NCBI GenBank assembly: GCA_017515325.1 | Contig: JAFWGA010000029.1 | Span: 1 to 64,000 of the forward strand | DNA length: 64,000 bases | Source: Blautia sp. | Lineage (GTDB): Bacteria > Bacillota > Clostridia > Lachnospirales > Lachnospiraceae | Direction of reading: 5' to 3' | Part shown: positions 8,770 to 17,352 of the stretch, one piece after another | Layout: each line of letters opens with the position of its first letter | Position numbering within the stretch: position 1 is the stretch's first letter | Position numbers and translations under genes: made by a program | Notes under the pieces: model-generated | Told to the model about the DNA's origin: nothing | Database searches by the model: none | The model's input: the letters and a program-made list of their open reading frames with translations, nothing else

Positions 8770-9549
8770 ATGACAATATTGGACGAGATCGCTGCTTACG
8801 CCAGGGAGCGTGTGGCGAAGGAAAAGCAAGGGTGCAGTCTGGCCGAGATCAGGGAAAGAGCCAGCCATGAACCGGCAGCCCATGGAGAGGCATTTTATGA
8901 AGCGATGGCTAAGCCCGGACTGAGCTTTATCTGCGAGGTAAAAAAGGCTTCCCCCTCCAAGGGGATCATTGACCCGGTATTTGATTACCGGAAAGCGGCA
9001 AAGGAGTATGAGGAAGCAGGGGCAGATGGAATCTCGTGCCTGACGGAGCCCAGGTGGTTTTTGGGTTCGGATGATATTTTCCGGGAGATTCGGGCTATAG
9101 TCAAAACTCCCATGCTTCGCAAGGATTTCGTGGTGGATGAATATCAGCTTTATGAGGCAAAGCTGATGGGGGCGAATTGTGTCCTGCTGATCTGCGCCAT
9201 TCTGGACACGGCAACGATAAGCCGGTATCTGGATATCTGTTCGCAGATGGGATTGGCTGCCCTGGTGGAAGCCCATGATGCCAGGGAAATTGAGTCTGCG
9301 GTCAGGGCCGGAGCCAGGATGATCGGCGTGAATAACAGGAATCTGAAGGATTTTTCGGTGGATCTGGGCAATGCGGCCAGGCTGCGGGAAAGGATTCCCG
9401 CCGATTGTCTTTATGTTGCGGAAAGCGGGGTGAAGGGACCGGAGGATACTGCGGAACTGGCGGCGGCTGGGGCTGACGCAGTGCTGATCGGGGAAGCTCT
9501 GATGCGGCAGCAGGATAAAGGCGCCTTTCTGGATAAGCTCAGAGTATGA
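8770..9549 (+). CDS. trpC: Indole-3-glycerol phosphate synthase
   Basis: 259-aa cytoplasmic TIM-barrel enzyme converting carboxyphenylamino-deoxyribulose phosphate to indole-3-glycerol phosphate in tryptophan synthesis. Typical motifs: FICEVKKASPSKGII (about 52-66, catalytic Lys), YEEAGADGISCLTEP, LRKDFVVDEYQLYEAK (catalytic Lys), LVEAHDAREI, IGVNNRNLKDF, VAESGVKGPED and DAVLIGEALM. Length is normal for TrpC. Start 8770 follows AGGAGAGAAGCGT. trpF follows 69 nt later, but trpE, trpD, trpB and trpA are not in this window. Confidence 0.96.
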   Translation: MTILDEIAAYARERVAKEKQGCSLAEIRERASHEPAAHGEAFYEAMAKPGLSFICEVKKASPSKGIIDPVFDYRKAAKEYEEAGADGISCLTEPRWFLGSDDIFREIRAIVKTPMLRKDFVVDEYQLYEAKLMGANCVLLICAILDTATISRYLDICSQMGLAALVEAHDAREIESAVRAGARMIGVNNRNLKDFSVDLGNAARLRERIPADCLYVAESGVKGPEDTAELAAAGADAVLIGEALMRQQDKGAFLDKLRV

Positions 9550-9618
9550 GAGGTAAAGGGAACAGGTTACAGGAAAGGCAGTCGTCATAGAAGGGCTGCA
9601 TAAAGGGGATAAGACGGG

Positions 9619-10260
9619 ATGACAGAAATTAAGATATGTGGTTTATTTCGGGACTGTGACATTGACTATGCCAATGAGGCGGAGCCGGATTATATCGGTT
9701 TTATTCTGAATTTCCCCAAAAGCCACCGAAATCTTTCTTCGCAACAGGCGAGAAGCCTTCGCTCACGTCTTCGGCAGGGGATAAAGGCTGTCGGTGTCTT
9801 TGTGAACCAGCCAATAGACTTTGTCGTGGAAACTGCATGTACAGTGGGCCTGGATGTGGTTCAGCTGCATGGGCAGGAGACAGAAAGGGATATCCGTACC
9901 CTGCAGAAGGAACTGAAGCTGCCAGTGTGGAAAGCCTTCCGTGTCAGGTCGGCGGCTGATCTGGCTGACGCAAAGGAGAGCGCCGCGGACGAAATCCTTC
10001 TGGACAGCGGCTACGGGACAGGGAAGGCTTTCGACTGGTCCCTTATGTCATCCTTTGAAAGGCCTTTTATCCTGGCAGGCGGGTTGACTCCTGAGCTGAT
10101 TGGCCAGGCGGTAAGTATGATGCATCCCAAAATGCTGGATATCTCCTCCGGCGTAGAGACAGACCGGGTGAAGGACAGGGAGAAGATGCTCCGGGCTGTC
10201 CAGAAAGCCCATGGGGAGACTTCTGAACCGGAAAAGGCAAACGCGTTTTCATTGCGATGA
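9619..10260 (+). CDS. trpF: Phosphoribosylanthranilate isomerase
   Basis: 213-aa cytoplasmic TIM-barrel enzyme catalysing the Amadori step before TrpC. Visible motifs: TEIKICGLFRDCDI at the N-terminus (catalytic Cys in KICG), DYIGFILNFPKSHRNLS, VGVFVNQPIDFV, VQLHGQE, ILLDSGYGTGKAFDWSL (catalytic Asp in LLDS) and FILAGGLTPELIGQAV. The last about 15 residues form a short, probably disordered tail. It is read together with trpC and likely with the aminotransferase gene 79 nt downstream. Confidence 0.95.
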   Translation: MTEIKICGLFRDCDIDYANEAEPDYIGFILNFPKSHRNLSSQQARSLRSRLRQGIKAVGVFVNQPIDFVVETACTVGLDVVQLHGQETERDIRTLQKELKLPVWKAFRVRSAADLADAKESAADEILLDSGYGTGKAFDWSLMSSFERPFILAGGLTPELIGQAVSMMHPKMLDISSGVETDRVKDREKMLRAVQKAHGETSEPEKANAFSLR

Positions 10261-10339
10261 TAGGAGTCTATGCCTGGCTTGGAATGGTGAGAAAATGTGA
10301 TGGTAGAGATTTTGAGGATGACAAGGGGATAAGACTAAG

Positions 10340-11557
10340 ATGAATCAGACAAAATTTGACTTTACAACCATTATGGACAGACACGGCAAGGATGCCATAG
10401 CCATAGACGGGATCGGGAGGATGCCTGGCATGGCCCCGGAGGCTCCTGATGAGGGGTTTGACGTGATCCCTATGTGGGTGGCGGACATGAATTTTCCCAC
10501 AGCTCCTTCGATCATAAAAGCGGTGGAGAAAAGACTGGAGCATCATGCCTTTGGGTATTTTTCTCCTTCGGATGACTATTATGACTCAATCTTTCGATGG
10601 ATGCAGATCAGACATGGCTTTACGGGAATCGCCAGGGAAGATATCGGTTACGAGAATGGGGTACTTGGTGGCGTAGCCAGCGCTTTAAGGGTGATGTGTT
10701 CACCTGGGGATAAGGTGCTGCTTCATTCCCCTGCCTACATCGGCTTCACTGGCCTTCTCAGCAATAATGGATATCAGGCTGTATTCAGTGAACTGATCCG
10801 GGATGAGGATGGGATATGGCGAATGGATTTAAGGGATATGGAGGAAAAGCTGCAAAGAGAGCAGATCCATACCGCCATTTTCTGTTCCCCGCATAACCCC
10901 TGCGGCAGGGTCTGGGAGAGAGAGGAGCTGGAGGCTGTATTTGCCCTCTATCAGAAATATGACGTTCAGGTGATCAGTGATGAGATATGGTCAGACATTC
11001 TCCTGTTTGGAAACCAGCACATCCCTTCCCTGACAGTGAGCGAGGATGCCGCCATGCGCACGGCGGCCTTCTATGCTCCCTCAAAAACCTTTAATCTGGC
11101 AGGGATGATCGGCAGTTATCATATCATCAAAAACAAGACACTGCGGGAGAGAATCCTGAAGGAAGCCTCTCTGACCCACTATAACGCCATGAACGTCCTA
11201 TCCATGCATGCCCTGATCGGAGCCTATCAGGAGGAGGGACAGGCATGGGTAGACCAGCTGTGTCAGGTATTGTCGGATAATGTAAGCTGGGCTGTCGGTT
11301 ATATCCGCAGCCATTTTCGCGGCGTATCGGTAGCAGAGCCTCAGGGGACATATATGCTGTTCCTGGACTGCGAGGAATGGTGCCGGGAACACGGTTGTAG
11401 TCTGACGGATCTGGAAAAAGCCGGCTGGCGTGTCGGCGTCGCCTGGCAGGACGGAGCCATGTTCCATGGCCCCTGGTCCATCCGCATGAATCTTGCCCTT
11501 CCTCTTTCGAGGGTGAAGGAGGCCATGAGAAGACTGGATGAGTATGTGTTTGTATAA
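10340..11557 (+). CDS. MalY/PatB-type PLP-dependent aminotransferase (cystathionine beta-lyase-like)
   Basis: 405-aa fold-type I PLP enzyme of the class I/II aminotransferase superfamily, MalY/PatB branch. N-terminal FDVIPMWVADMNFPTAPSI and HHAFGYFSPSDDYYDSI are typical, as are SPHNPCGRVW (cofactor ring contact), VISDEIWSDILLFG and the PLP lysine in YAPSKTFNLAG (about residue 237). MalY-type enzymes cleave cystathionine or other C-S bonds to pyruvate and ammonia; true aminotransferase activity is also possible. Start 10340 has AAGGGGATAAG in front. It lies 79 nt after trpF on the same strand and ends 18 nt from the convergent gene at 11576. Confidence 0.9.
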   Translation: MNQTKFDFTTIMDRHGKDAIAIDGIGRMPGMAPEAPDEGFDVIPMWVADMNFPTAPSIIKAVEKRLEHHAFGYFSPSDDYYDSIFRWMQIRHGFTGIAREDIGYENGVLGGVASALRVMCSPGDKVLLHSPAYIGFTGLLSNNGYQAVFSELIRDEDGIWRMDLRDMEEKLQREQIHTAIFCSPHNPCGRVWEREELEAVFALYQKYDVQVISDEIWSDILLFGNQHIPSLTVSEDAAMRTAAFYAPSKTFNLAGMIGSYHIIKNKTLRERILKEASLTHYNAMNVLSMHALIGAYQEEGQAWVDQLCQVLSDNVSWAVGYIRSHFRGVSVAEPQGTYMLFLDCEEWCREHGCSLTDLEKAGWRVGVAWQDGAMFHGPWSIRMNLALPLSRVKEAMRRLDEYVFV

Positions 11558-11575
11558 ATCAGGATGGACAGATGA

Positions 11576-11989
11576 TCAAAAGGCTTTCTTTTTGATATTT
11601 TTCTCCACGGCAGCCTTTAGCTCCGAGACGACATCCTCTTCGGCCTCCTTCGAATGCTCATAAGCGTAGATGGCATGCTCCACCAGCTGTCGGGAGTTCT
11701 TTACCAGCGCAACCTTGCCGACTGTATTCAGGGCGGTGAGGAATTCCTTTGCGTTGACAGTGGTCGGATCGCTCTGAAGCAGGCTGGCGAAGGCCTTTAC
11801 GATACCGTGGGGGGTGGAGCCTGAGCCGCCAATGACGAGGGGGATGATACCGATGCCGGCAAGAATCAGGAGGGGGAGGGGGAAGGTCCTTCCGACGATT
11901 TCATTGATGAGGATGGCAGCTACGAGCAAAGTGATCCCTGTTCCCTGAAAAATCCTTGTCTGCCTGATATATCGGTCATAGTATGACAT
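11576..11989 (-). CDS. Small membrane protein of unknown function
   Basis: 137-aa protein not assigned to a family. Two adjacent hydrophobic segments (about residues 15-31 and 36-53) form a hairpin in the membrane, followed by a soluble, mixed-charge C-terminal region rich in helix formers and ending in KKKAF. Start ATG at 11989 follows AGGAGGAGG with about 8-10 nt spacing. It lies 57 nt downstream of the GntR regulator gene and is probably in the same transcript. Confidence 0.75.
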   Translation of the reverse strand: MSYYDRYIRQTRIFQGTGITLLVAAILINEIVGRTFPLPLLILAGIGIIPLVIGGSGSTPHGIVKAFASLLQSDPTTVNAKEFLTALNTVGKVALVKNSRQLVEHAIYAYEHSKEAEEDVVSELKAAVEKNIKKKAF

Positions 11990-12046
11990 ATCTGTTAACC
12001 TCCTCCTGATTATCTGATGCTTTCCCTGTCATGCAGCCCGGAAAGC

Positions 12047-12691
12047 TTAGTTTGTTCCCATCATATACGCAAAAGAGTTGTTTTTGGAGATCTTCAAATG
12101 CTCCATCATAGCTGCGGCAGCCTCCTCCCAGTCCTCCTTCAGGGCGGCCTGAGTGATGGCGAGATGTTCCAGGACGGTCGCCTTGCGCCGTTCCAGGGAA
12201 TCTTTCCCCGTCATGTAGCGGGAACGGGCAATCTGCATTTCCAGGGTAGAGTAGAGATTGATGATATAGGTATTCCGGGAGCTGGTGATGATCATCCGGT
12301 GGAAGGAGGCATCCATTTCCTCATACAAATAATCTCCCTCCGGATCAGCAAGAAACCGGGTATATTTGTCGTTGTAGTCCGAAAACTGCTCCTGGGGAAT
12401 CCTCATACCGTAATTGCGGATACAGTAGGGCTCCAGCATGAACCGCATTTCGTAAAGCATATTCAGATCCCGGATGGTCATCTGGGTGACCAGAATCCCT
12501 TTTTTGGGGAGGATTTTAATCATGCCTTCCTGCTCCAGACGACTGAGGGCGTCCCGGATGGGGGTGCGGCTGGCGTTGATATCTGCCTGGATCATTTCTT
12601 CTGTTATGATGGAATCCGGAGCGTAGATGCAGTGAATGATATTGTGCTTGATCAGGTCGTAGGCCTGAAGTTTAAGAGGCGCTTTTTTCAT
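12047..12691 (-). CDS. GntR-family transcriptional regulator (FCD/FadR subfamily)
   Basis: 214-aa DNA-binding protein. N-terminal winged helix-turn-helix of GntR type (about 8-75; motif ASRTPIRDALSRLEQEGMIKILPKKGILV) followed by an all-helical FCD effector domain (about 80-205) with the metal/ligand residues D...H...H spaced as in FadR-C proteins (ASFHRMI, EHLAITQAAL, MMEHLKIS). FCD regulators usually answer to organic or sugar acids. It is divergent from the dehydrogenase-TRAP operon, and two matching palindromes lie in the shared upstream region, so it is the obvious candidate repressor of that operon. Confidence 0.93.
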   Translation of the reverse strand: MKKAPLKLQAYDLIKHNIIHCIYAPDSIITEEMIQADINASRTPIRDALSRLEQEGMIKILPKKGILVTQMTIRDLNMLYEMRFMLEPYCIRNYGMRIPQEQFSDYNDKYTRFLADPEGDYLYEEMDASFHRMIITSSRNTYIINLYSTLEMQIARSRYMTGKDSLERRKATVLEHLAITQAALKEDWEEAAAAMMEHLKISKNNSFAYMMGTN

Positions 12692-12858
12692 GAGAATCCC
12701 TGTCCTGATTTATGACTCCAGTGTAAAAAGCCGTTCCCCACGTTGTGTCTGCACGTAAGTAGGGAAAAGGCTTTGAGTCATTTTTCATTGTAATCATTTA
12801 TGATAGTAAGTTTGTCTACAGCCATTATAACAGAAGAATAAGGACGGGACAATGGGCG

Positions 12859-12872
12859 TGATGTATACAACA
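12859..12872. promoter_or_regulatory. Putative distal GntR operator
   Basis: TGATGTATACAACA, identical to the proximal palindrome at 13017 except at position 3. Core TGTATACA is of the type bound by FadR-like GntR regulators. Centre-to-centre distance to the second site is 158 bp. Confidence 0.55.
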
Positions 12873-12991
12873 GAAGTCCCTTCGATTTTGCCCCCAAAGA
12901 GGAAACTGGAACATGTGCACAAATGAAAGGAAAGAAATTTGTGCAGAATATAGAAAACATCATATATGACCCCGAATTCCAATATTTACTA

Positions 12992-13020
12992 TTGACGGAA
13001 AAGCAAAAAAGTATTATGTT
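12992..13020 (+). promoter_or_regulatory. Putative promoter of the dehydrogenase-TRAP operon
   Basis: TTGACG (12992-12997), 17-bp spacer, TATGTT (13015-13020). The -10 box overlaps the proximal operator palindrome by four bases, consistent with repression by blocking RNA polymerase. Confidence 0.55.
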
Positions 13021-13030
13021 GTATACAACA
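13017..13030. promoter_or_regulatory. Putative proximal GntR operator
   Basis: TGTTGTATACAACA is a perfect 14-bp palindrome covering the -10 box and the likely transcription start of the dehydrogenase-TRAP operon. Confidence 0.65.
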
Positions 13031-13072
13031 AGTCAACCCTTCAAGTCAACCCTTATGGATGGAGGAAAACCA

Positions 13073-14137
13073 ATGAAGACAGTAAGAATTCCGGAACCCG
13101 GCAAGGTGGAAATCATCGAGACCGAGAAGCCAGCAGTCAAAGAAGGCGAAGCTCTTCTCAAGATACTCTACGGCGGTATCTGCGGCAGTGATTTGGGCAC
13201 TTATCGTGGAACCTTTGCCTACGCCAGCTATCCCCGCATCCCGGGACATGAATTCTCCGCTCAGATCATGGAGATCGGAGAGAATGACAAGGGCTTAAAA
13301 CCAGGCATGATCGTAACCTGTAACCCCTATTTTAACTGCACCCATTGCTATTCCTGTGAAAGAGGTCTGGTGAACTGCTGCGAGTCCAACGAGACCATGG
13401 GAGCCCAGCGAGACGGAGCCTTCTCTGAATATATCACCATGCCCATCGAGCGCATTTACGACGGCAAGGGCTTGACACCGAAGCAGCTTGCTCTGATTGA
13501 ACCCTTCTGCATCAGCTATCACGGGGCTTCCCGGGCCAATATCCAGCCTGGAGAAAAGGTTCTGGTGGTAGGCGCGGGTACCATCGGGGCTCTGGCAGCT
13601 ATCGCCGCCAAGGCTAAGGGTGGTGAAGTATACATCTGCGACGTGGCGGAAGCCAAATTGAAATATGCCTGTGAGACTTTTGGCCTGGCCGGAATGATCC
13701 TCAATGACAACCCAGAAACCTTCATGGATAAGGTGAATGCCATTACCGGCGACCATCATGGCTTTGACGTATGTATCGAAGCGGTTGGCCTTCCCTCCAC
13801 CTTCCAGAACTGTATCGACGCTGCTACGTTTGGAGCCCGCGTTGTCCTGATCGGTGTCGGCAAGCAGAATCTGGATTTCAACTTCACCCTGCTGCAGAAA
13901 AAAGAACTGAACGTGTTCGGCTCCAGAAACGCCCTGAAGAAGGATTTCCTGGAGCTGATCGAGCTGGTGGGCAGTGGAAAGGTGGATCTGGAAAAGATCG
14001 TTATGAATCCTGACTCAGATGATCCGACCCTCCGCAGCGAGTATTCCCTTGAGGAAGCGGACAAGGCATTTGAGGAATTCAGCAAATTCGGCGGCACGAA
14101 GCTTAAGGTCGTGATCAAGTTTGCGGATCCGGAATAA
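13073..14137 (+). CDS. Zinc-dependent medium-chain alcohol dehydrogenase (RspB/threonine-dehydrogenase-like)
   Basis: 354-aa NAD(P)-dependent dehydrogenase. Catalytic zinc ligands: Cys in GGICGSDLGTYRG (about 38), His-Glu in IPGHEF (about 61-62). The structural zinc loop CNPYFNCTHCYSCERGLVNC (about 85-104) has the four cysteines. The Rossmann motif VVGAGTIGALAA is near 164-175. Start 13073 follows GATGGAGGAAAACC; the frame is open further upstream but without a ribosome-binding site. With a GntR-FCD regulator and a TRAP importer beside it, oxidation of a polyol or sugar acid (for example a hexonate) is the best guess; the substrate itself is not readable. Confidence 0.92.
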   Translation: MKTVRIPEPGKVEIIETEKPAVKEGEALLKILYGGICGSDLGTYRGTFAYASYPRIPGHEFSAQIMEIGENDKGLKPGMIVTCNPYFNCTHCYSCERGLVNCCESNETMGAQRDGAFSEYITMPIERIYDGKGLTPKQLALIEPFCISYHGASRANIQPGEKVLVVGAGTIGALAAIAAKAKGGEVYICDVAEAKLKYACETFGLAGMILNDNPETFMDKVNAITGDHHGFDVCIEAVGLPSTFQNCIDAATFGARVVLIGVGKQNLDFNFTLLQKKELNVFGSRNALKKDFLELIELVGSGKVDLEKIVMNPDSDDPTLRSEYSLEEADKAFEEFSKFGGTKLKVVIKFADPE

Positions 14138-14229
14138 AGGATGATTGCGGCATATGCCGCGCACCCGCACCAGGAACGTTACTCCGTATAGGCGGAGACG
14201 TAAATAAAATCACAAAGGAGAAGACAAAG

Positions 14230-15222
14230 ATGAAAAAACTCGTACTTGTATCCCTTGCCCTGGCGGCAATGCTGGCAGTCCCCGCAATGGCTGATGATGT
14301 GACCATCCAGCTGGGCTTTGAGAATTCCGCATCCGAGCCGGTCGGACAGGCTCTTCAGAAATGGGCGGATCTGATCGATGAGCAGGGCGATGGCTCCCTT
14401 AAGCTTGAACTGTATCCGGATTCCCAGCTGGGCAGCAAATCCGAGCTGATCGACGGCATGACCTTCGGCGAGACCTACATGACCCTGGCTGACGGTGCCT
14501 TCTACGCAGACTATGGTGTAAAGGATTTCGGCATCGTATTCGGACCCTTCCTCTTTGACGACTGGGATCAGTGCTGGACTCTCATCGACAGCGACTGGTA
14601 TCAGGATCAGTGCGACCAGCTGGCCAATCAGGGACTGAAGATCGTTGCCTCCAACTGGAAATACGGCGAGCGTCACACCCTGACCACAAAGAAGGTTGAG
14701 AAGGTTGAGGATCTCAAGGGCCTGAAGATCCGTGTTCCCGGCAATGAGATCCAGACACAGGGCTTCAATGCACTGGGCGCTACCGCTACAGGCATGGATC
14801 TGGGTGATGTCTACCAGGCGCTTCAGACCGGCACCATCGACGGCGCTGAGAATCCGCTGGCCACTCTGTACGGCAGAAAGCTGCACGAGGTTGCCAAGTA
14901 TCTCATCCTTGACGGCCATGTCCTGAATTTCACCACATGGGTTATGTCCAACGACGTATGGGAGAGCCTGACACCTGAGCAGCAGGAGCTTCTTGTCTCC
15001 ACAGGCGAAGAGGCCGGTATCTACAATAACGAGCTGGTCGACCAGATGAACGAAGAGTACCTCAACATGATGAAGGACGAAGGAGTTGAGGTTGTGGAGC
15101 CCACAGAAGAGGCTATGGAGGGCTTCAGGGGAGCTGCTCAGTCCTTCTATGAGATGGGAGACAAATTCGGCTGGAGCGATGGCCTCTATGATACTGTACG
15201 TGCCGCTATGGGCGCAGAATAA
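14230..15222 (+). CDS. dctP: TRAP transporter solute-binding protein (DctP family), second system
   Basis: 330-aa secreted binding protein with a short Sec signal peptide (MKKLVLVSLALAAMLAVPAM, cleaved after AMA), again without lipobox cysteine. DctP-type features: LYPDSQLGSKSELIDGM (about 60-76), LKGLKIRVPGNEIQ with the substrate-binding Arg (about 160-173), and TGTIDGAENPLATLY. Start 14230 follows AAAGGAGAAGACAAAG. It lies 92 nt after the dehydrogenase gene in the same direction and 96 nt before dctQ, so a single operon of four genes is likely. It is clearly paralogous to, but diverged from, the DctP at 510-1493. Confidence 0.93.
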   Translation: MKKLVLVSLALAAMLAVPAMADDVTIQLGFENSASEPVGQALQKWADLIDEQGDGSLKLELYPDSQLGSKSELIDGMTFGETYMTLADGAFYADYGVKDFGIVFGPFLFDDWDQCWTLIDSDWYQDQCDQLANQGLKIVASNWKYGERHTLTTKKVEKVEDLKGLKIRVPGNEIQTQGFNALGATATGMDLGDVYQALQTGTIDGAENPLATLYGRKLHEVAKYLILDGHVLNFTTWVMSNDVWESLTPEQQELLVSTGEEAGIYNNELVDQMNEEYLNMMKDEGVEVVEPTEEAMEGFRGAAQSFYEMGDKFGWSDGLYDTVRAAMGAE

Positions 15223-15318
15223 AAAGAATATGTAGCATCCTAAAATCCGGGCGGCTGGCGCGATGGAGAGATCTGTCAGTGCCGGCCGCCCTATTCACAG
15301 ATGAAAGGAGACGTTCGG

Positions 15319-15810
15319 TTGAAGCAGGAAAGTACTTTGAAAAAAGTGATATTTAATCTGGACATTGCTGTTGCTGCGATCGTGCTGGTGGTGCTGATCG
15401 TGCTGACCTTCTGCGGCGTCATCATGCGTTATATTGTCGGTAAGCCCTTCACCTGGCTGGAGGAGGTTCAGCTCTTCTGCATGGTCTGGATCGTGTTCTC
15501 CGCAGCCGGTGCCGCATATCGCACCGGAAACCATGTCGCCATTGAGATGGTTGTGGAAATGTTCCCCAAGAATGTTCAGAAGATCATTGAGTATATTATC
15601 GACGTTGTTGTTGTCGTGACGATCGCTTATCTCTTTTATGCAAGCATTGGTTTTATCCAGGTCTTCCTGAAAAACGGAAGAACCACCAGCATTCTGCATA
15701 TTCCCATGTGGCTGCAGTATGGAATTGCTCCGGTATCCTATGTGATTTCCATCCTCAGCTATTTCTACGCCAAGTATTTTGACAAGAGCAAGAAGGAGGA
15801 AGAATCATGA
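15319..15810 (+). CDS. dctQ: TRAP transporter small membrane subunit (DctQ family), second system
   Basis: 163-aa four-helix membrane protein, DctQ subunit of the second TRAP transporter; conserved FTWLEEVQLFCMVWIVFSAA (about 42-61) is the family hallmark. The in-frame ATG at 15301 is part of the ribosome-binding site (AAAGGAG, 15304-15310), so translation more likely starts at TTG 15319, eight bases downstream. The stop overlaps the dctM start by ATGA. Confidence 0.88.
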   Translation: MKQESTLKKVIFNLDIAVAAIVLVVLIVLTFCGVIMRYIVGKPFTWLEEVQLFCMVWIVFSAAGAAYRTGNHVAIEMVVEMFPKNVQKIIEYIIDVVVVVTIAYLFYASIGFIQVFLKNGRTTSILHIPMWLQYGIAPVSYVISILSYFYAKYFDKSKKEEES

Positions 15811-17096
15811 GCAGTACTACCATATGTGCTATAGCCGCCATTGTCATGCTGGTTCTTCTCTTCCTGAAGGTTCCGGTATATGTTTCCGTTCTTGGCGGGT
15901 CCGCGATCTATTTTATTCTCGCCAAAGCCAACCCTATCGTATACGCGCAGCAGGCGATCACTGGCGTGGAGAGTATTTCCCTGCTGGCTATTCCCTTCTT
16001 TGTATGCGCCGGTATCGTGATGAACTATACCGGTGTTACTTCCCGTATCATGGACTTTTGCTCCGTGCTTACTGGACGGATGACCGGCGGTCTGGCACAG
16101 GTGAACATCCTTCTCTCCACTCTGATGGGTGGTCTTTCGGGGTCGAACCTGGCAGATGCTGCCATGGAAGCGAAGATGATGGTTCCCGAAATGGAAAAGG
16201 CCGGCTTCTCCAAAGCCTTCTCCACCGTTGTTACGGCTGTGTCCTCCATGATCACTCCGCTGATCCCTCCGGGAATCGCTATGATTCTTTACGGCTGTAT
16301 CGCAAATGTTTCCATCGGTAAGCTCTTCATGTCAGGTCTGAGCGTTGGCGCTATTCTCTGCATCGCTGAGATGATCATGGCTGCCATGATTTCCAAAAAG
16401 CGTGGCTATAAGCCCATGCGTACAGAGAAAATCAGCCGTGATGAGTTCTGGGCAGCCATTCGTCCGGCTCTCCTTCCCCTCTGCCTTCCGATCATTATCA
16501 TCGGCGGGATCCGTCTGGGGATCTTCACGGCTACAGAGGCCGGAGCAGTCGCCATCCTTTATGCCGTGCTTCTGGGTGTGATCTACCGCAATATTCACTT
16601 CAAGGATATGGCTATCGCCATGAAGGAGACGGTTACCTCGACAGCCTCCATCATGTTGATCGTATCCGCCGCATCGGTCTTCTCCTGGATTCTCACAAAG
16701 GAAAAGATTCCGCAGGCACTGACAAACTGGATGATTATGAATATCAATAACAAATATGTTTTCCTGATCATCGTCAATATCTTCCTGATCATTGTCGGAA
16801 TGTTCATTGAAGGCAATGCCTCCATGATTATACTGGTTCCGCTTCTGGCTCCCATAGCCAAGTCCTTTGGCATCGATGAGATCCAGTTTGCCATGGTATA
16901 TATCTTCAACAACGCAATCGGCGCTTTCTCCCCGCCTATGGGAACCCTGATGTTTGTCACCTGCGGCATTACCGGCTGCAAGACTAAGGATTTCATCAAG
17001 GAAGCCATACCCTGGTACATTATGCTGGTGGTGGTTCTGCTGCTTCTGAGCTATGTGCCGATCTGTACAACCTGGATTGTGGATCTTGTTTATTAA
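15807..17096 (+). CDS. dctM: TRAP transporter large permease (DctM family), second system
   Basis: 429-aa polytopic membrane protein. DctM motifs: LLAIPFFVCAGIVMN (about 59-73), MGGLSGSNLADAAMEAKMMVPEM, MITPLIPPGIAMILYG and FSPPMGTLMFVTCGIT (near 375-390). Length and repeat pattern are normal. The start overlaps dctQ (ATGA) and follows AAGAAGGAGGAAGA. It closes the dehydrogenase-TRAP operon, which ends at the strong terminator 17125-17171. Confidence 0.94.
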   Translation: MSSTTICAIAAIVMLVLLFLKVPVYVSVLGGSAIYFILAKANPIVYAQQAITGVESISLLAIPFFVCAGIVMNYTGVTSRIMDFCSVLTGRMTGGLAQVNILLSTLMGGLSGSNLADAAMEAKMMVPEMEKAGFSKAFSTVVTAVSSMITPLIPPGIAMILYGCIANVSIGKLFMSGLSVGAILCIAEMIMAAMISKKRGYKPMRTEKISRDEFWAAIRPALLPLCLPIIIIGGIRLGIFTATEAGAVAILYAVLLGVIYRNIHFKDMAIAMKETVTSTASIMLIVSAASVFSWILTKEKIPQALTNWMIMNINNKYVFLIIVNIFLIIVGMFIEGNASMIILVPLLAPIAKSFGIDEIQFAMVYIFNNAIGAFSPPMGTLMFVTCGITGCKTKDFIKEAIPWYIMLVVVLLLLSYVPICTTWIVDLVY

Positions 17097-17124
17097 AGAA
17101 GACTTGGTTATTAAAGAAGAAACA

Positions 17125-17171
17125 AAGAAAGGCGTGTCTCCTTCCTTGTATGGGAGACGCGCCTTTCTTTT
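17125..17171 (+). terminator. Rho-independent terminator after the second TRAP operon
   Basis: A 17-bp stem (17125-17141 with 17153-17169, one G-U pair) with a loop of about 11 nt, ending in a TTTCTTTT run. The A-rich left arm would also allow termination on the other strand. Confidence 0.9.
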
Positions 17172-17177
17172 ATGGCA

Positions 17178-17221
17178 GGGGCACCGAAAGGGATATGTCA
17201 CCTGACGGTGACCGGTGCCCC
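17178..17221. other. Two-tier inverted repeat upstream of the LRR gene
   Basis: Outer arms GGGGCACCG (17178-17186) and CGGTGCCCC (17213-17221) enclose inner arms GTCACC (17197-17202) and GGTGAC (17207-17212), leaving a 10-nt one-sided bulge. There is no T-tract. Function unknown; the rest of 17222-17352 shows no gene or convincing promoter. Confidence 0.5.
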
Positions 17222-17352
17222 GCCGTGGGCAAGGATATATAGTCTTGCAAAATCCTTTACTGATGTGATATCATAAACTATAGCCATATCTTGAAGAGTA
17301 TCGGTATAGCATCAGAAATTTGCCGTTACTTTTTAGCAGGGAGGGATGGAAA

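Larger units (their letters stand above)
12692..13072. other. Divergent regulatory region, no gene
   Basis: Shared upstream region between the GntR gene (leftward) and the dehydrogenase gene (rightward). It holds two operator-like palindromes (12859-12872, 13017-13030), one promoter (12992-13020), and an imperfect inverted repeat near 12714-12779 (GACTCC...AAAGCC / GGCTTTGAGTC). The plus-strand frame open through 12923-13072 is read as non-coding because the dehydrogenase has a clear start at 13073. Confidence 0.7.
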
